Positions 8,694 through 14,213 of a DNA stretch of 38,027 bases are shown here, piece after piece. Position 1 is the first letter of the stretch, and each line of letters begins with the position of its first letter. Source of the DNA: a virus. The notes under the pieces are model-generated. The model was given only the letters and a program-made list of their open reading frames with translations. It had not been told where the DNA came from and made no database searches. Both the position numbers and the translations under genes were made by a program. Location: positions 1 through 38,027 of the IMG/VR virus record IMGVR_UViG_3300005910_000015; one strand, written 5' to 3'.

Positions 8694-8789
8694 ATGAAAA
8701 ACAGAAAAAATATAGCAAATTGGATGGTAGCGGATAATGCTGGCAGAGGAGATAAGCTATGTCCTGTTGATCCTTATATAAAAATTTAG
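8694..8789 (+). CDS. Leader peptide of the first tRNA array (31 aa)
   Basis: An ATG-started 31-codon ORF between the promoter and an intrinsic terminator. Its codons cover every amino acid of the recognised tRNAs in the array below: Lys 4, Asn 4, Ala 3, Asp 3, Gly 2, Val 2, Trp 1, and Met besides the start. It uses codons that are otherwise scarce here (GCG, GGC, AAG, CTA). Bases 8762-8771, inside the Cys-Pro-Val-Asp codons, can pair with 8810-8819, which includes the 5' arm of the terminator. This is the layout of an attenuator leader. Function is inferred. Confidence 0.6.
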   Translation: MKNRKNIANWMVADNAGRGDKLCPVDPYIKI

Positions 8790-8812
8790 TAAATTTTTAA
8801 TAATATAAAATC

Positions 8813-8846
8813 AACGGGAAATCTTAAAAAGTTTTCCCGTTTTTTA
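8813..8846 (+). terminator. Intrinsic terminator / attenuator of tRNA array 1
   Basis: Stem ACGGGAAA with TTTCCCGT, about 11-base loop, followed by a T-run. It sits between the leader ORF and the first tRNA, so readthrough must be regulated for the array to be expressed. Confidence 0.8.
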
Positions 8847-8855
8847 TTTAATAAC

Positions 8856-8877
8856 AAATAGTTCATTGACATCTTGA
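8856..8877 (+). promoter_or_regulatory. boxA-like element before tRNA array 1
   Basis: TAGTTCATTGACATCTTGA, preceded by AA. The same element, with two differences, stands 8 bases before the tRNA-His at 18649. It resembles the boxA-like sequence in front of rRNA genes (GTTCWTTGA core). It lies 10 bases after the terminator and 7 bases before tRNA-Lys. Confidence 0.6.
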
Positions 8878-8884
8878 CATAAAT

Positions 8885-8955
8885 AACCTCGTAGCAAAAC
8901 GGCCATGCTCCGCCCTTTTAAGGCGGTTAAGTGAGTTCGACTCTCACCGGGGTTA
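8885..8955 (+). tRNA. tRNA-Lys(TTT)
   Basis: Acceptor AACCTCG with CGGGGTT, D-stem GCA/TGC, anticodon arm CCGCC-CTTTTAA-GGCGG, T-arm GTGAG-TTCGACT-CTCAC, discriminator A. First tRNA of the array. Confidence 0.92.
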
Positions 8956-9000
8956 CAATGCACCAAACTTATAATGAATATATAAAATAAAGGGTTTTAA

Positions 9001-9333
9001 ATGAAAAATTGTAAATGGTGTAATAAAGAATATGATAATGGATTAAAATTAGCAGGTCATCAAACATGATGTGTTAAAAATCCTAATATATCAAAAACTA
9101 AAGCAAAAATATCAATCAATAGTAAAAAATTAAAGCATATTCAAGAAACTAAAGATAAAATTTCAAAAATTAGAAAAAAATATTTAATGTTAAATTCTAA
9201 TATAGATTTTTCTAAATTTGGTTGGGTTAAACAAGTATCATTTATTATAAATATACATTCATCAAAGGTATCTCAATTTATGAAAAAATATATGTTTGAT
9301 TTTTATATTAATAATTGTTTTAGACGCAAATAA
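9001..9333 (+). pseudogene. Zinc-finger phage protein interrupted by TGA
   Basis: A 110-codon frame from ATG 9001 to TAA 9331 carries one in-frame TGA at 9067-9069. Before it stands CKWCNKEYDNGLKLAGHQT, after it CVKNPN, which together form a C2HC zinc finger; Trp (TGG) would fit the interrupted position. The remainder is basic and ends FGWVKQV...FYINNCFRRK, a tail I associate with phage DNA-binding proteins near homing genes. A single G-to-A change explains the break. No tRNA with anticodon TCA is seen. Confidence 0.65.
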
Positions 9334-9386
9334 ATTAAAACAGGGGTTTTTTCATTTCCTTTAAATTGAAGTCAAAAAATGAAAAC

Positions 9387-9460
9387 GCAGGTAACGCATA
9401 AATGGTGGTGCGCTAGCCTTCCAAGCTGGAATAGACTCGGTTCGATCCCGTGTACCTGCT
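9387..9460 (+). tRNA. tRNA-Gly(TCC)
   Basis: Acceptor GCAGGTA with TACCTGC, anticodon arm CTAGC-CTTCCAA-GCTGG, T-loop TTCGATC with one mismatch in the T-stem, discriminator T. Confidence 0.88.
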
Positions 9461-9465
9461 CAAAA

Positions 9466-9560
9466 TCGTAGTAACGGAAAGAGATACTTCGTGCTTTTGT
9501 AAGCAATTTGAATTCCAATCAAACTTCGCGGTTAGAATCCGCCTGTTAACCTCTTCTATT
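9466..9560 (+). other. Degenerate tRNA-Gly(TCC)-like element
   Basis: Contains a perfect anticodon arm TTTGA-ATTCCAA-TCAAA (9508-9524), a D-like stem TGC/GCA without the GG pair, and a T-arm GCGG-TTAGAAT-CCGC whose loop has A in place of C56. No convincing acceptor stem is present. Its 5' part carries the AGTAAC...TACTTCGT hairpin repeat also found at 10704. Probably a decayed tRNA. Confidence 0.5.
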
Positions 9561-9576
9561 TTTCTCGATTTTAATT

Positions 9577-9651
9577 GGTGTCGCATCATATTTGGTGCAT
9601 GCTGCCACCTTGTCACGGTGGAAATTGCGGGTTCGAATCCCGTCGGCACCG
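9577..9651 (+). tRNA. tRNA-Asp(GTC)
   Basis: Acceptor GGTGTCG with CGGCACC, anticodon arm CCACC-TTGTCAC-GGTGG, T-arm GCGGG-TTCGAAT-CCCGT, discriminator G as expected for Asp. Confidence 0.92.
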
Positions 9652-9701
9652 CATTATATTCAGTAAAGCCTCTTTCTTTTGAAACGTAACTGAATAAATT
9701 T

Positions 9702-9779
9702 GGTTCTATGTGCTCGACTGGCGAACGGGATTTAGACTGTCACTATACAAAAACGAGGGTTCGAATCCCTCTAGAACCG
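9702..9779 (+). tRNA. tRNA with Tyr-like body, anticodon uncertain (GTC?)
   Basis: Acceptor GGTTCTA/TAGAACC and T-arm GAGGG-TTCGAAT-CCCTC are perfect, and the D-arm CTCG-ACTGGCGAA-CGGG resembles tRNA-Tyr. The loop CTGTCAC would give GTC, but its stem has two mismatches. Possibly a decaying tRNA-Tyr. Confidence 0.6.
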
Positions 9780-9827
9780 CTAGATATGATCATTAAGATT
9801 CGTTCTATTGAAATAATATCAAAGGTT

Positions 9828-9852
9828 TTATTGTTTTCCAGGAAAACAATAA
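9828..9852 (+). other. Perfect hairpin before tRNA-Val
   Basis: TTATTGTTTT pairs with AAAACAATAA around a CCAGG loop, two bases before the tRNA. There is no T-run after it, so it is more likely an RNA-processing structure than a terminator. Confidence 0.55.
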
Positions 9853-9854
9853 CT

Positions 9855-9929
9855 GGTCCCTTGGCTCAGCTGGTTTAGAGTGATTGTTTTACATGCAATA
9901 GATCGATGGTTCGACTCCATCAGGGATCA
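9855..9929 (+). tRNA. tRNA-Val(TAC)
   Basis: Acceptor GGTCCCT with AGGGATC (one G-U), D-arm GCTCAGCTGGTTTAGAGT, anticodon arm ATTGT-TTTACAT-GCAAT, T-arm GATGG-TTCGACT-CCATC, discriminator A. Confidence 0.92.
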
Positions 9930-9931
9930 CA

Positions 9932-10012
9932 ATAACAATGTTAAACTTAACACTCTAGTTGGTTGTACTAAGGTAATCCTTATATACAACAGGACAGTAT
10001 GGTCATTGTTAT
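9932..10012 (+). other. Structured RNA element between tRNA-Val and tRNA-Trp
   Basis: An outer 9-bp stem ATAACAATG (9932-9940) with CATTGTTAT (10004-10012) encloses GTTGTA/TACAAC (9962-9967/9985-9990), which holds an inner TAAGG-TAAT-CCTTA hairpin. The size is that of a tRNA, but there is no T-arm or anticodon arm. Identity unknown. Confidence 0.5.
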
Positions 10013-10016
10013 AATT

Positions 10017-10089
10017 AGGTCATTGGTGTAATTGGCAACATAACGGTTTCCAAAACCGCAGAGTGGGGGTTCGATTCCCTCATGGCCTG
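10017..10089 (+). tRNA. tRNA-Trp(CCA)
   Basis: Acceptor AGGTCAT with ATGGCCT, anticodon loop TTCCAAA on an ACGGT/ACCGC stem, T-arm GGGGG-TTCGATT-CCCTC, discriminator G. Confidence 0.92.
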
Positions 10090-10096
10090 CCAAATT

Positions 10097-10171
10097 GGCC
10101 CCTTAGCTCAGATTGGCTAGAGCACCACATTTGCATTGTGGGAGTCATCGGTTCGAGTCCGATAGGGACCA
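10097..10171 (+). tRNA. tRNA-Ala(TGC)
   Basis: Anticodon arm CCACA-TTTGCAT-TGTGG, D-arm GCTC...GAGC, T-arm ATCGG-TTCGAGT-CCGAT, discriminator A. The acceptor GGCCCCT/AGGGACC has a C-A mismatch where tRNA-Ala normally has G3-U70. Confidence 0.85.
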
Positions 10172-10191
10172 CTCGAGAATAAATTAATAAA

Positions 10192-10249
10192 CGGTCTTAA
10201 ATATAACCATGGTTGGAAGTATCCCAGGTTCGAATCCTGGTGGGACCGC
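10192..10249 (+). other. Truncated tRNA-like element (acceptor and T-arm only)
   Basis: Acceptor CGGTCTT with GGGACCG (two G-U) and a perfect T-arm CCAGG-TTCGAAT-CCTGG, but only about 24 bases between them, too few for both D- and anticodon arms. No 7-base anticodon loop can be formed. Confidence 0.5.
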
Positions 10250-10255
10250 TAAACG

Positions 10256-10316
10256 TAGTGAGATAAGAGTTTCATCGATGGTTTATCATAGGTTCGAATC
10301 CTATTATTTCTGCTTA
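10256..10316 (+). other. Second truncated tRNA-like element
   Basis: Perfect T-arm ATAGG-TTCGAAT-CCTAT and a partly paired acceptor (GAGATA with TATTTC), with about 22 bases between. Begins with CGTAGTGAGATAAGAG, related to the hairpin repeat at 9468 and 10702. Not a complete tRNA. Confidence 0.45.
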
Positions 10317-10370
10317 AGAAGTATTATATTAAACTCTTTTCATTTTTTCTCGTTTTATTTTTAAAAATAT

Positions 10371-10401
10371 TTTTTATTTTAATTAAAATATATTATATTA
10401 G
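10371..10401 (+). promoter_or_regulatory. Promoter with near-leaderless start
   Basis: TTTTTA at 10371-10376 lies 23 bases before TATATTAG (10394-10401). The ATG at 10406 is at about the expected transcription start, so the mRNA may be leaderless. Confidence 0.5.
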
Positions 10402-10405
10402 CTAA

Positions 10406-10615
10406 ATGAAAATTAAATCTTTTTTATCTAAATGGGTTTTTACAAAAACATTTTTAAAAGAATGTTTAATTATATTAGTCACTGCATTATGTTGGTCTGG
10501 TATAATATTATTCTTAAAAAATGTATTTCCATTATTTTATTATTTAACAGATGAAAGTAAAATATTATTAATATTAGTTGGTTATTTTACAGCTTTAATT
10601 ATTAATAAAAAATAA
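10406..10615 (+). CDS. Small two-span membrane protein
   Basis: Unrecognised 69-residue protein with two hydrophobic segments (about 18-38, CLIILVTALCWSGIILFL, and 50-66, KILLILVGYFTALII). It lies inside the tRNA array, 5 bases after a promoter and 5 bases before tRNA-Asn, so its transcript would run into the tRNAs. Confidence 0.65.
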   Translation: MKIKSFLSKWVFTKTFLKECLIILVTALCWSGIILFLKNVFPLFYYLTDESKILLILVGYFTALIINKK

Positions 10616-10620
10616 AATTC

Positions 10621-10694
10621 GCCTCAGTAGCTCAGTTGGCCAGAGCAGTAGACTGTTAATCTATTGGTCGAAGGTTCGAATCCTTCTTGAGGCG
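10621..10694 (+). tRNA. tRNA-Asn(GTT)
   Basis: Acceptor GCCTCAG with TTGAGGC, anticodon arm GTAGA-CTGTTAA-TCTAT, T-arm GAAGG-TTCGAAT-CCTTC, discriminator G. All arms are canonical. Confidence 0.94.
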
Positions 10695-10701
10695 CAAAAC
10701 T

Positions 10702-10812
10702 GTAGTAACATAAAGAGTTACTTCGTAGCAATCCAAGCCGGAAAGTTTAGGTTAAATTCCTAGAATCCCCTTCCAAAATATATAGGGGATTAGTGTAAGT
10801 AACACGCCGTAG
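10702..10812 (+). other. tRNA-like element in permuted order
   Basis: After hairpin AGTAAC-ATAAAGA-GTTACT (10704-10722) comes a T-arm TTAGG-TTAAATT-CCTAG (10747-10763), then an acceptor-like 3' strand and CCA (10773-10775), an 8-base linker, a matching 5' strand AGGGGAT (10784-10790), TA, and a D-like stem GTGT/ACAC. This is the 3'-half-then-5'-half order of permuted tRNA genes. I cannot find a convincing anticodon stem, so it may be a relic. Confidence 0.4.
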
Positions 10813-10869
10813 AAAAAATGCTCTAATGAATTTTCTCAGTTTTTTAATATAAATTCTATTAAGTAACAA

Positions 10870-11088
10870 ATGGAAGAAGAAAAAAGATTAAAACCATTAA
10901 ATCATTTATCTAAAGAAGATAATAAAGTTTTATGTAGAATGTTTAATACACATGAAATTATTGATTTTGTAAATTGGCATTTAAAAGTACATAAAATTGA
11001 TGATCGATTTAATTTAGAAAATTTAGAATTAATTAAAAGTTTTTTAAATAAAAAATCACTCGAAGAATGGGATGATCATATGAAATAA
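10870..11088 (+). CDS. Small helical protein
   Basis: Unrecognised 72-residue charged protein, all helical in appearance (LSKEDNKVLCRMFNTHEIIDFVNWHLKV). It stands alone between tRNA genes, 2 bases before tRNA-Ala. No signal or membrane segment. Confidence 0.6.
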   Translation: MEEEKRLKPLNHLSKEDNKVLCRMFNTHEIIDFVNWHLKVHKIDDRFNLENLELIKSFLNKKSLEEWDDHMK

Positions 11089-11090
11089 TT

Positions 11091-11165
11091 GGGAACGCAT
11101 GTACCAATGGCAGGCGATATTGGTTTGCAACCAACATGTGGAGGGTTCGATTCCCTTCGTTTCCA
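11091..11165 (+). tRNA. tRNA-Ala(TGC), second copy
   Basis: Acceptor GGGAACG with CGTTTCC, including the G3-U70 pair that marks tRNA-Ala. Anticodon loop TTTGCAA on TTGG/CCAA, T-arm GAGGG-TTCGATT-CCCTT, discriminator A. The D-arm is irregular. Confidence 0.82.
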
Positions 11166-11224
11166 CTTTATTAAAACTTTTAGTATAATACATAATATAA
11201 ATATTATAAATGATTAAAAAATAT

Positions 11225-11332
11225 ACGGAAATAGCTCAGGGTAGAGCACCAATATCAAAGACTAGTTAATATACATGTTAAAACCTAGTTTGCAGTGAGG
11301 GAGTCGGTAGGTTAAAGTCCTATCTTTCCGTA
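11225..11332 (+). tRNA. tRNA-like with 35-nt insertion, anticodon probably TGC
   Basis: Acceptor ACGGAAA/TTTCCGT and D-arm GCTC-AGGGTA-GAGC are canonical. A roughly 35-base insertion, itself able to form ACTAG...CTAGT, precedes an anticodon arm CCTAG-TTTGCAG-TGAGG with one mismatch. The T-loop is TTAAAGT, with A for C56, on a 6-bp stem. Could be an interrupted or decaying tRNA. Confidence 0.5.
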
Positions 11333-11339
11333 CCAATAT

Positions 11340-11414
<75 letters not shown>

Positions 11415-11415
11415 A

Positions 11416-11480
11416 AAAGAGATGTTCTAAATAAGTAAGTTGCAAATCATCCGCAAGGAATACAGTAACACATCTTTTTA
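11416..11480 (+). other. Hairpin element between the two CAT tRNAs
   Basis: AGATGT with the preceding A/G bases pairs with ACATCTTTTT over about 10 bp, enclosing TTGC-AAATCATCC-GCAA. It has tRNA-like size but no T-arm. It ends in a short T-run and could be a weak terminator or a tRNA relic. Confidence 0.4.
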
Positions 11481-11487
11481 AAAATAT

Positions 11488-11556
11488 TGCGGGGAGTTCA
11501 GGTGAACCTTTAGGCTCATAACCTAAATTAGGAGGGATCGTTACCTTCCCCCGCTA
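11488..11556 (+). tRNA. tRNA-Met(CAT)-like with aberrant D and T loops
   Basis: The acceptor TGCGGGG/CCCCGCT equals that of the initiator tRNA upstream, including the T-T first pair. Anticodon arm TTAGG-CTCATAA-CCTAA. The D-loop is only 4 bases and the T-loop is ATCGTTA. It looks like a diverged copy of the initiator; CCA is not encoded. Confidence 0.6.
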
Positions 11557-11567
11557 CTAAGTTATAT

Positions 11568-11750
11568 CTCGGAATAATATATAACGTTGACATTTGTCTG
11601 TTTAACTTATATAAATGATATTGGGAGAATATTAGAAATTTATATATATATATTTATTAGCTAAATATATAAAAAAATTTTATTCTAAATAAATTATGAA
11701 ATGGCAATAAAATTTCAAATTGAATGGTGGTTCGATTCCATCTTCCGAGA
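11568..11750 (+). other. Interrupted tRNA-like element
   Basis: Acceptor strands CTCGGAA (11568-11574) and TTCCGAG (11743-11749) are perfectly complementary and a canonical T-arm GGTGG-TTCGATT-CCATC precedes the latter. Between them are about 150 very AT-rich bases, with a D-loop-like AATGGCAATAA near 11699-11710. No anticodon arm can be assigned. Either an insertion in a tRNA or two separate relics. Confidence 0.4.
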
Positions 11751-11799
11751 CAATTATTAATCATATTGGTTAATATAAATTAAAGTAAATTAAAGTAAA

Positions 11800-11991
11800 A
11801 TGCAAAGAGGAAAAGTAAAATTTTTTAATGAAACTAAAGGTTTTGGATTTATTAAAGATAATGATTCTGCTAGTGAATATTTTGTTCATGTAACAGGATT
11901 AATTGATCAAATTAAAGAAGATGATGAAGTAAGTTATGATTTAAAGGAAGGTCGTAAAGATCTTAATGCTGTGAATGTAAAATTAGTTTAA
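11800..11991 (+). CDS. Cold-shock domain protein
   Basis: A 63-residue single cold-shock domain that binds single-stranded RNA or DNA as a chaperone. It starts GKVKFFNETKGFGFI with RNP1 at 13-18, has RNP2-like YFVHVT at 27-32 and the closing pattern EVSYDLKEGRKDLNAVNVKL. Length equals bacterial CspA-type proteins. Placed among tRNA genes, it could help keep phage transcripts open, which is inference. Confidence 0.93.
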   Translation: MQRGKVKFFNETKGFGFIKDNDSASEYFVHVTGLIDQIKEDDEVSYDLKEGRKDLNAVNVKLV

Positions 11992-12005
11992 AAAATATTC
12001 TTTAA

Positions 12006-12027
12006 ATGGAGATTTAACTATCTCCAT
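12006..12027 (+). other. Perfect hairpin before tRNA-Lys
   Basis: ATGGAGAT pairs with ATCTCCAT around a 6-base loop, 2 bases before the tRNA, with no T-run after it. It has the same placement as the hairpin before tRNA-Val (9828-9852), so it may be a processing signal. Confidence 0.5.
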
Positions 12028-12029
12028 CT

Positions 12030-12105
12030 GGTTTCTTAGCTCAGCAGGCAGAGCAACGCCCTTTTAAGGCGTGGGTCCAGGGTTCGAATCCCTGAGGGAC
12101 CACCA
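12030..12105 (+). tRNA. tRNA-Lys(TTT), second copy, with encoded CCA
   Basis: Acceptor GGTTTCT with AGGGACC (two G-U), D-arm GCTC...GAGC, anticodon arm ACGCC-CTTTTAA-GGCGT, T-arm CCAGG-GTTCGAA region canonical, discriminator A followed by CCA. Confidence 0.92.
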
Positions 12106-12198
12106 AATAATTTCAATTTATATCCTTATCCAAATAACGCAAATAACGAAGGAGCAAAAGAAATTGAGTATGAATTAAATAGTATAGAAAAACAATAA
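12106..12198 (+). pseudogene. Possible C-terminal remnant of a gene
   Basis: The stretch reads in one frame as about 30 polar residues ending EYELNSIEKQ and a TAA, but has no start codon and runs back into the tRNA. It may be the tail of a gene whose front was lost when the tRNA was inserted. Weak evidence. Confidence 0.25.
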
Positions 12199-12202
12199 GT
12201 GA

Positions 12203-12886
12203 ATGGAGAATAACAAACAACAACAATTAAAAATAGTATTTTGTTTGCCAGGAAATAATTTTTCTGGAAATTTTTTAGATTGTTGGTCTGATTTTTTACA
12301 TAATTGTATACTATATAATATTCAATATTATATTTCTAGAAAAGAATCAAACAATATTTACTATGTAAGAAATATGTGCTTAGGTGGATCTGTTGTAGGA
12401 GGAAAAAATCAAAAACCATTTAACAATATTGATTATGATTATATGATGTGGATTGATAGTGATCAAATATTTAATTTTGAACAATTTCATACATTATTAG
12501 TTAAAGCACTAGAAGATGACTCTATTGATATACTGTCAGGTATGTATCTTATGTCAAATGGCATACAATTAGCAACAGTAAAAAATTGGGATATAGAATA
12601 TTTTAAAAAGAATAAAACATTTAAATTTTTAAAACTTAAAGATATTAAAGATAAAAAAGAATTAATAAAAGTAGATTATACTGGATTAGGTTTTACTTTA
12701 GTAAAAAAAGGAGTATTTGAATCCATGGAATATCCATGGTTTTATCCAATGAAACAAGAAATAGATAATATGGTTGATTTTAGTATGGATGATGTTTCAT
12801 TTTGTTTAAGAGCAAAAAAATTAGGATATAAAACATTAGTTGATCCTACTATAATAGTAGGACATGAAAAAAAACTTATTTTATAG
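12203..12886 (+). CDS. GT-A type glycosyltransferase
   Basis: Likely transfers a sugar from a nucleotide sugar, either to phage DNA or capsid or to a host polymer. The 227-residue product has the phage GT-A layout: N-terminal Rossmann strand IVFCLPG, a mid-protein DYDYMMWIDSDQIF with the metal-binding DxD at 85-87, and DYTGLGFTLVKKGVFE then DDVSFCLRAKKLGYKTLVDPTIIVGHE near the end, typical of GT2-like enzymes. Ends in TAG directly before the next ATG. The acceptor is unknown. Confidence 0.82.
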   Translation: MENNKQQQLKIVFCLPGNNFSGNFLDCWSDFLHNCILYNIQYYISRKESNNIYYVRNMCLGGSVVGGKNQKPFNNIDYDYMMWIDSDQIFNFEQFHTLLVKALEDDSIDILSGMYLMSNGIQLATVKNWDIEYFKKNKTFKFLKLKDIKDKKELIKVDYTGLGFTLVKKGVFESMEYPWFYPMKQEIDNMVDFSMDDVSFCLRAKKLGYKTLVDPTIIVGHEKKLIL

Positions 12887-13333
12887 ATGAAGCAAACAAG
12901 AGAATTGGCTAGATTTATTTTTGAAAAATCTGAATATTTTGTTTCAGTTGATTTAGAAACTACAAATTTTGGTATAATTGTTTTTCCCGCTTTTGGTATA
13001 ACAACTAAAACATCTAAACGAAAACATGGCAAAAAATTAGATGATAAATTTGATGTTCACTATAATCTGATTAAAGTTAATAATGTTCATACATTATATA
13101 AAAAAATATTTAGAATATTCGATGATTTTTTAAAGGATTATGATTTTGTTGCAATAAGTGCTAATAAAAATGCTCAGGCACAAAGAGAACGAATTTATGT
13201 AACAGCACTCGAAAAAATGGGATTTAAAACTACATATATTGAAGATTTTATTGAGGGAAATGAATATTTTATGAGTAAAAAACCAATTAAAAAGAAATTA
13301 CTTATTAAATACTATTTGCAATATGAATCATAA
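12887..13333 (+). CDS. Unknown conserved-looking phage protein
   Basis: A 148-residue protein with an N-terminal domain (VSVDLETTNFGIIVFPAFG) and a C-terminal block FVAISANKNAQAQRERIYVTALEKMGFKTTY that resembles the R-x-x-Y-x(3)-L-x(2)-GF helix common in phage acyltransferase-like proteins. No catalytic residues can be assigned. It starts on the base after the glycosyltransferase stop. Confidence 0.6.
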   Translation: MKQTRELARFIFEKSEYFVSVDLETTNFGIIVFPAFGITTKTSKRKHGKKLDDKFDVHYNLIKVNNVHTLYKKIFRIFDDFLKDYDFVAISANKNAQAQRERIYVTALEKMGFKTTYIEDFIEGNEYFMSKKPIKKKLLIKYYLQYES

Positions 13334-13637
13334 TTTATATTTCTTAGATAGAACTTTATTTGCTACAGGATATGAACGAATTGTTCATGGTGGAAAGGGT
13401 GACTATATAGAATTAAAAAAAGAACAAATAAAAGTTAAATTAAAATCTCGTTTTAATCAACAATTACCTGATACTTTATCAAATGAAACTTTTTATTATT
13501 ATTGGTTAGAAGTAGAAAATAGAAATGAAAAAATATACTGGCAATGTAATCTAGTAAATTATGCTGATTATAAGAGAAATTTTTATTATATTAGCCCTAG
13601 TTTATTATTAAATTTTAATAACATTGAATTATTTTAA
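13323..13637 (+). CDS. Unknown phage protein
   Basis: A 104-residue protein with TGYERIVHGGKGDYIELKKEQI near the start and an aromatic C-terminal half (FYYYWLEVENRNEKIYWQ). The first block looks like a family seen widely in phages, but I know no function. Overlaps the previous gene by 11 bases. Confidence 0.62.
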   Translation: MNHNLYFLDRTLFATGYERIVHGGKGDYIELKKEQIKVKLKSRFNQQLPDTLSNETFYYYWLEVENRNEKIYWQCNLVNYADYKRNFYYISPSLLLNFNNIELF

Positions 13638-13665
13638 TAAATAAAATAAAATAATAATATAAGTA

Positions 13666-14025
13666 ATGAATGTAGATGATTTAAATATTAGTTATACACG
13701 TGGTTCTGGACCAGGTGGCCAACATAAAAACAAAGTTGAAACATGTGTTGTTATAGTCCATGTACCTACTAATACTAAGGAAAGATGTCAAGATACTCGT
13801 AGTAGAGCTAGAAATTTATCAATTGCATTAGATCGGTTAAAAAAAAAGCTTGAGAAAAAACAAAATGAACAACTTAAAAAATTAAAGGCTGAACAACGTA
13901 TAGACCTTATTAAACATCAAACAGTAACTAGAACATATAATTATACTAGAAATGAAGTATATGATCACAGGACAAAAACTAAACATGATTTAAAAAAATT
14001 CATGAAAGGAGAAATCGATATATGA
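13666..14025 (+). CDS. Release-factor GGQ domain protein
   Basis: A 119-residue protein consisting only of the peptidyl-hydrolase domain of class I release factors. The catalytic loop TRGSGPGGQHKNKVET has GGQ at 17-19, and the C-terminus TRTYNYTRNEVYDHRT matches the end of the RF1/RF2 catalytic domain. The stop-codon-reading domain is missing, so it would act without codon choice, as in ribosome rescue. It lacks the extended basic tail that ArfB inserts into the mRNA channel, though a Lys-rich middle helix is present. The following gene overlaps in an ATGA. It forms a cluster with ribosomal protein bS21. Confidence 0.9.
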   Translation: MNVDDLNISYTRGSGPGGQHKNKVETCVVIVHVPTNTKERCQDTRSRARNLSIALDRLKKKLEKKQNEQLKKLKAEQRIDLIKHQTVTRTYNYTRNEVYDHRTKTKHDLKKFMKGEIDI

Positions 14026-14213
14026 CAACAGCAGTAGATAAAAACAGATTACAAGGCGAAGTTATTGTGGATGATAAAAAATTAATTGAATTTGGAAATT
14101 CTTATGTTTTTTATGAGATTAAAGATAATGATCTTTATGTCCATATACAAGAACTTGATGATAAAAACGTCATACAAAAAGATGTTAAACTTTATATAAA
14201 AAAACCATGTTAA
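14022..14213 (+). CDS. Unknown small protein
   Basis: Unrecognised 63-residue protein, beta-rich in appearance (EVIVDDKKLIEFGNSYVFYEIKDNDLYVHI). It overlaps both neighbours (ATGA with the release-factor gene, 7 bases with bS21), so it sits in a translational operon. Confidence 0.6.
   Translation: MTTAVDKNRLQGEVIVDDKKLIEFGNSYVFYEIKDNDLYVHIQELDDKNVIQKDVKLYIKKPC

Noticed and set aside
9413-9689. Two opposed ORFs of 78-79 codons across 9413-9689
   Set aside because: They lie over tRNA-Gly, the tRNA-like element and tRNA-Asp; their composition follows the RNA genes and not the AT-rich coding style.
10761-10791. AATCCCC...GGGGATT hairpin as a terminator
   Set aside because: No T-run follows and transcription must pass to reach the remaining tRNAs; better explained as tRNA-like acceptor strands.
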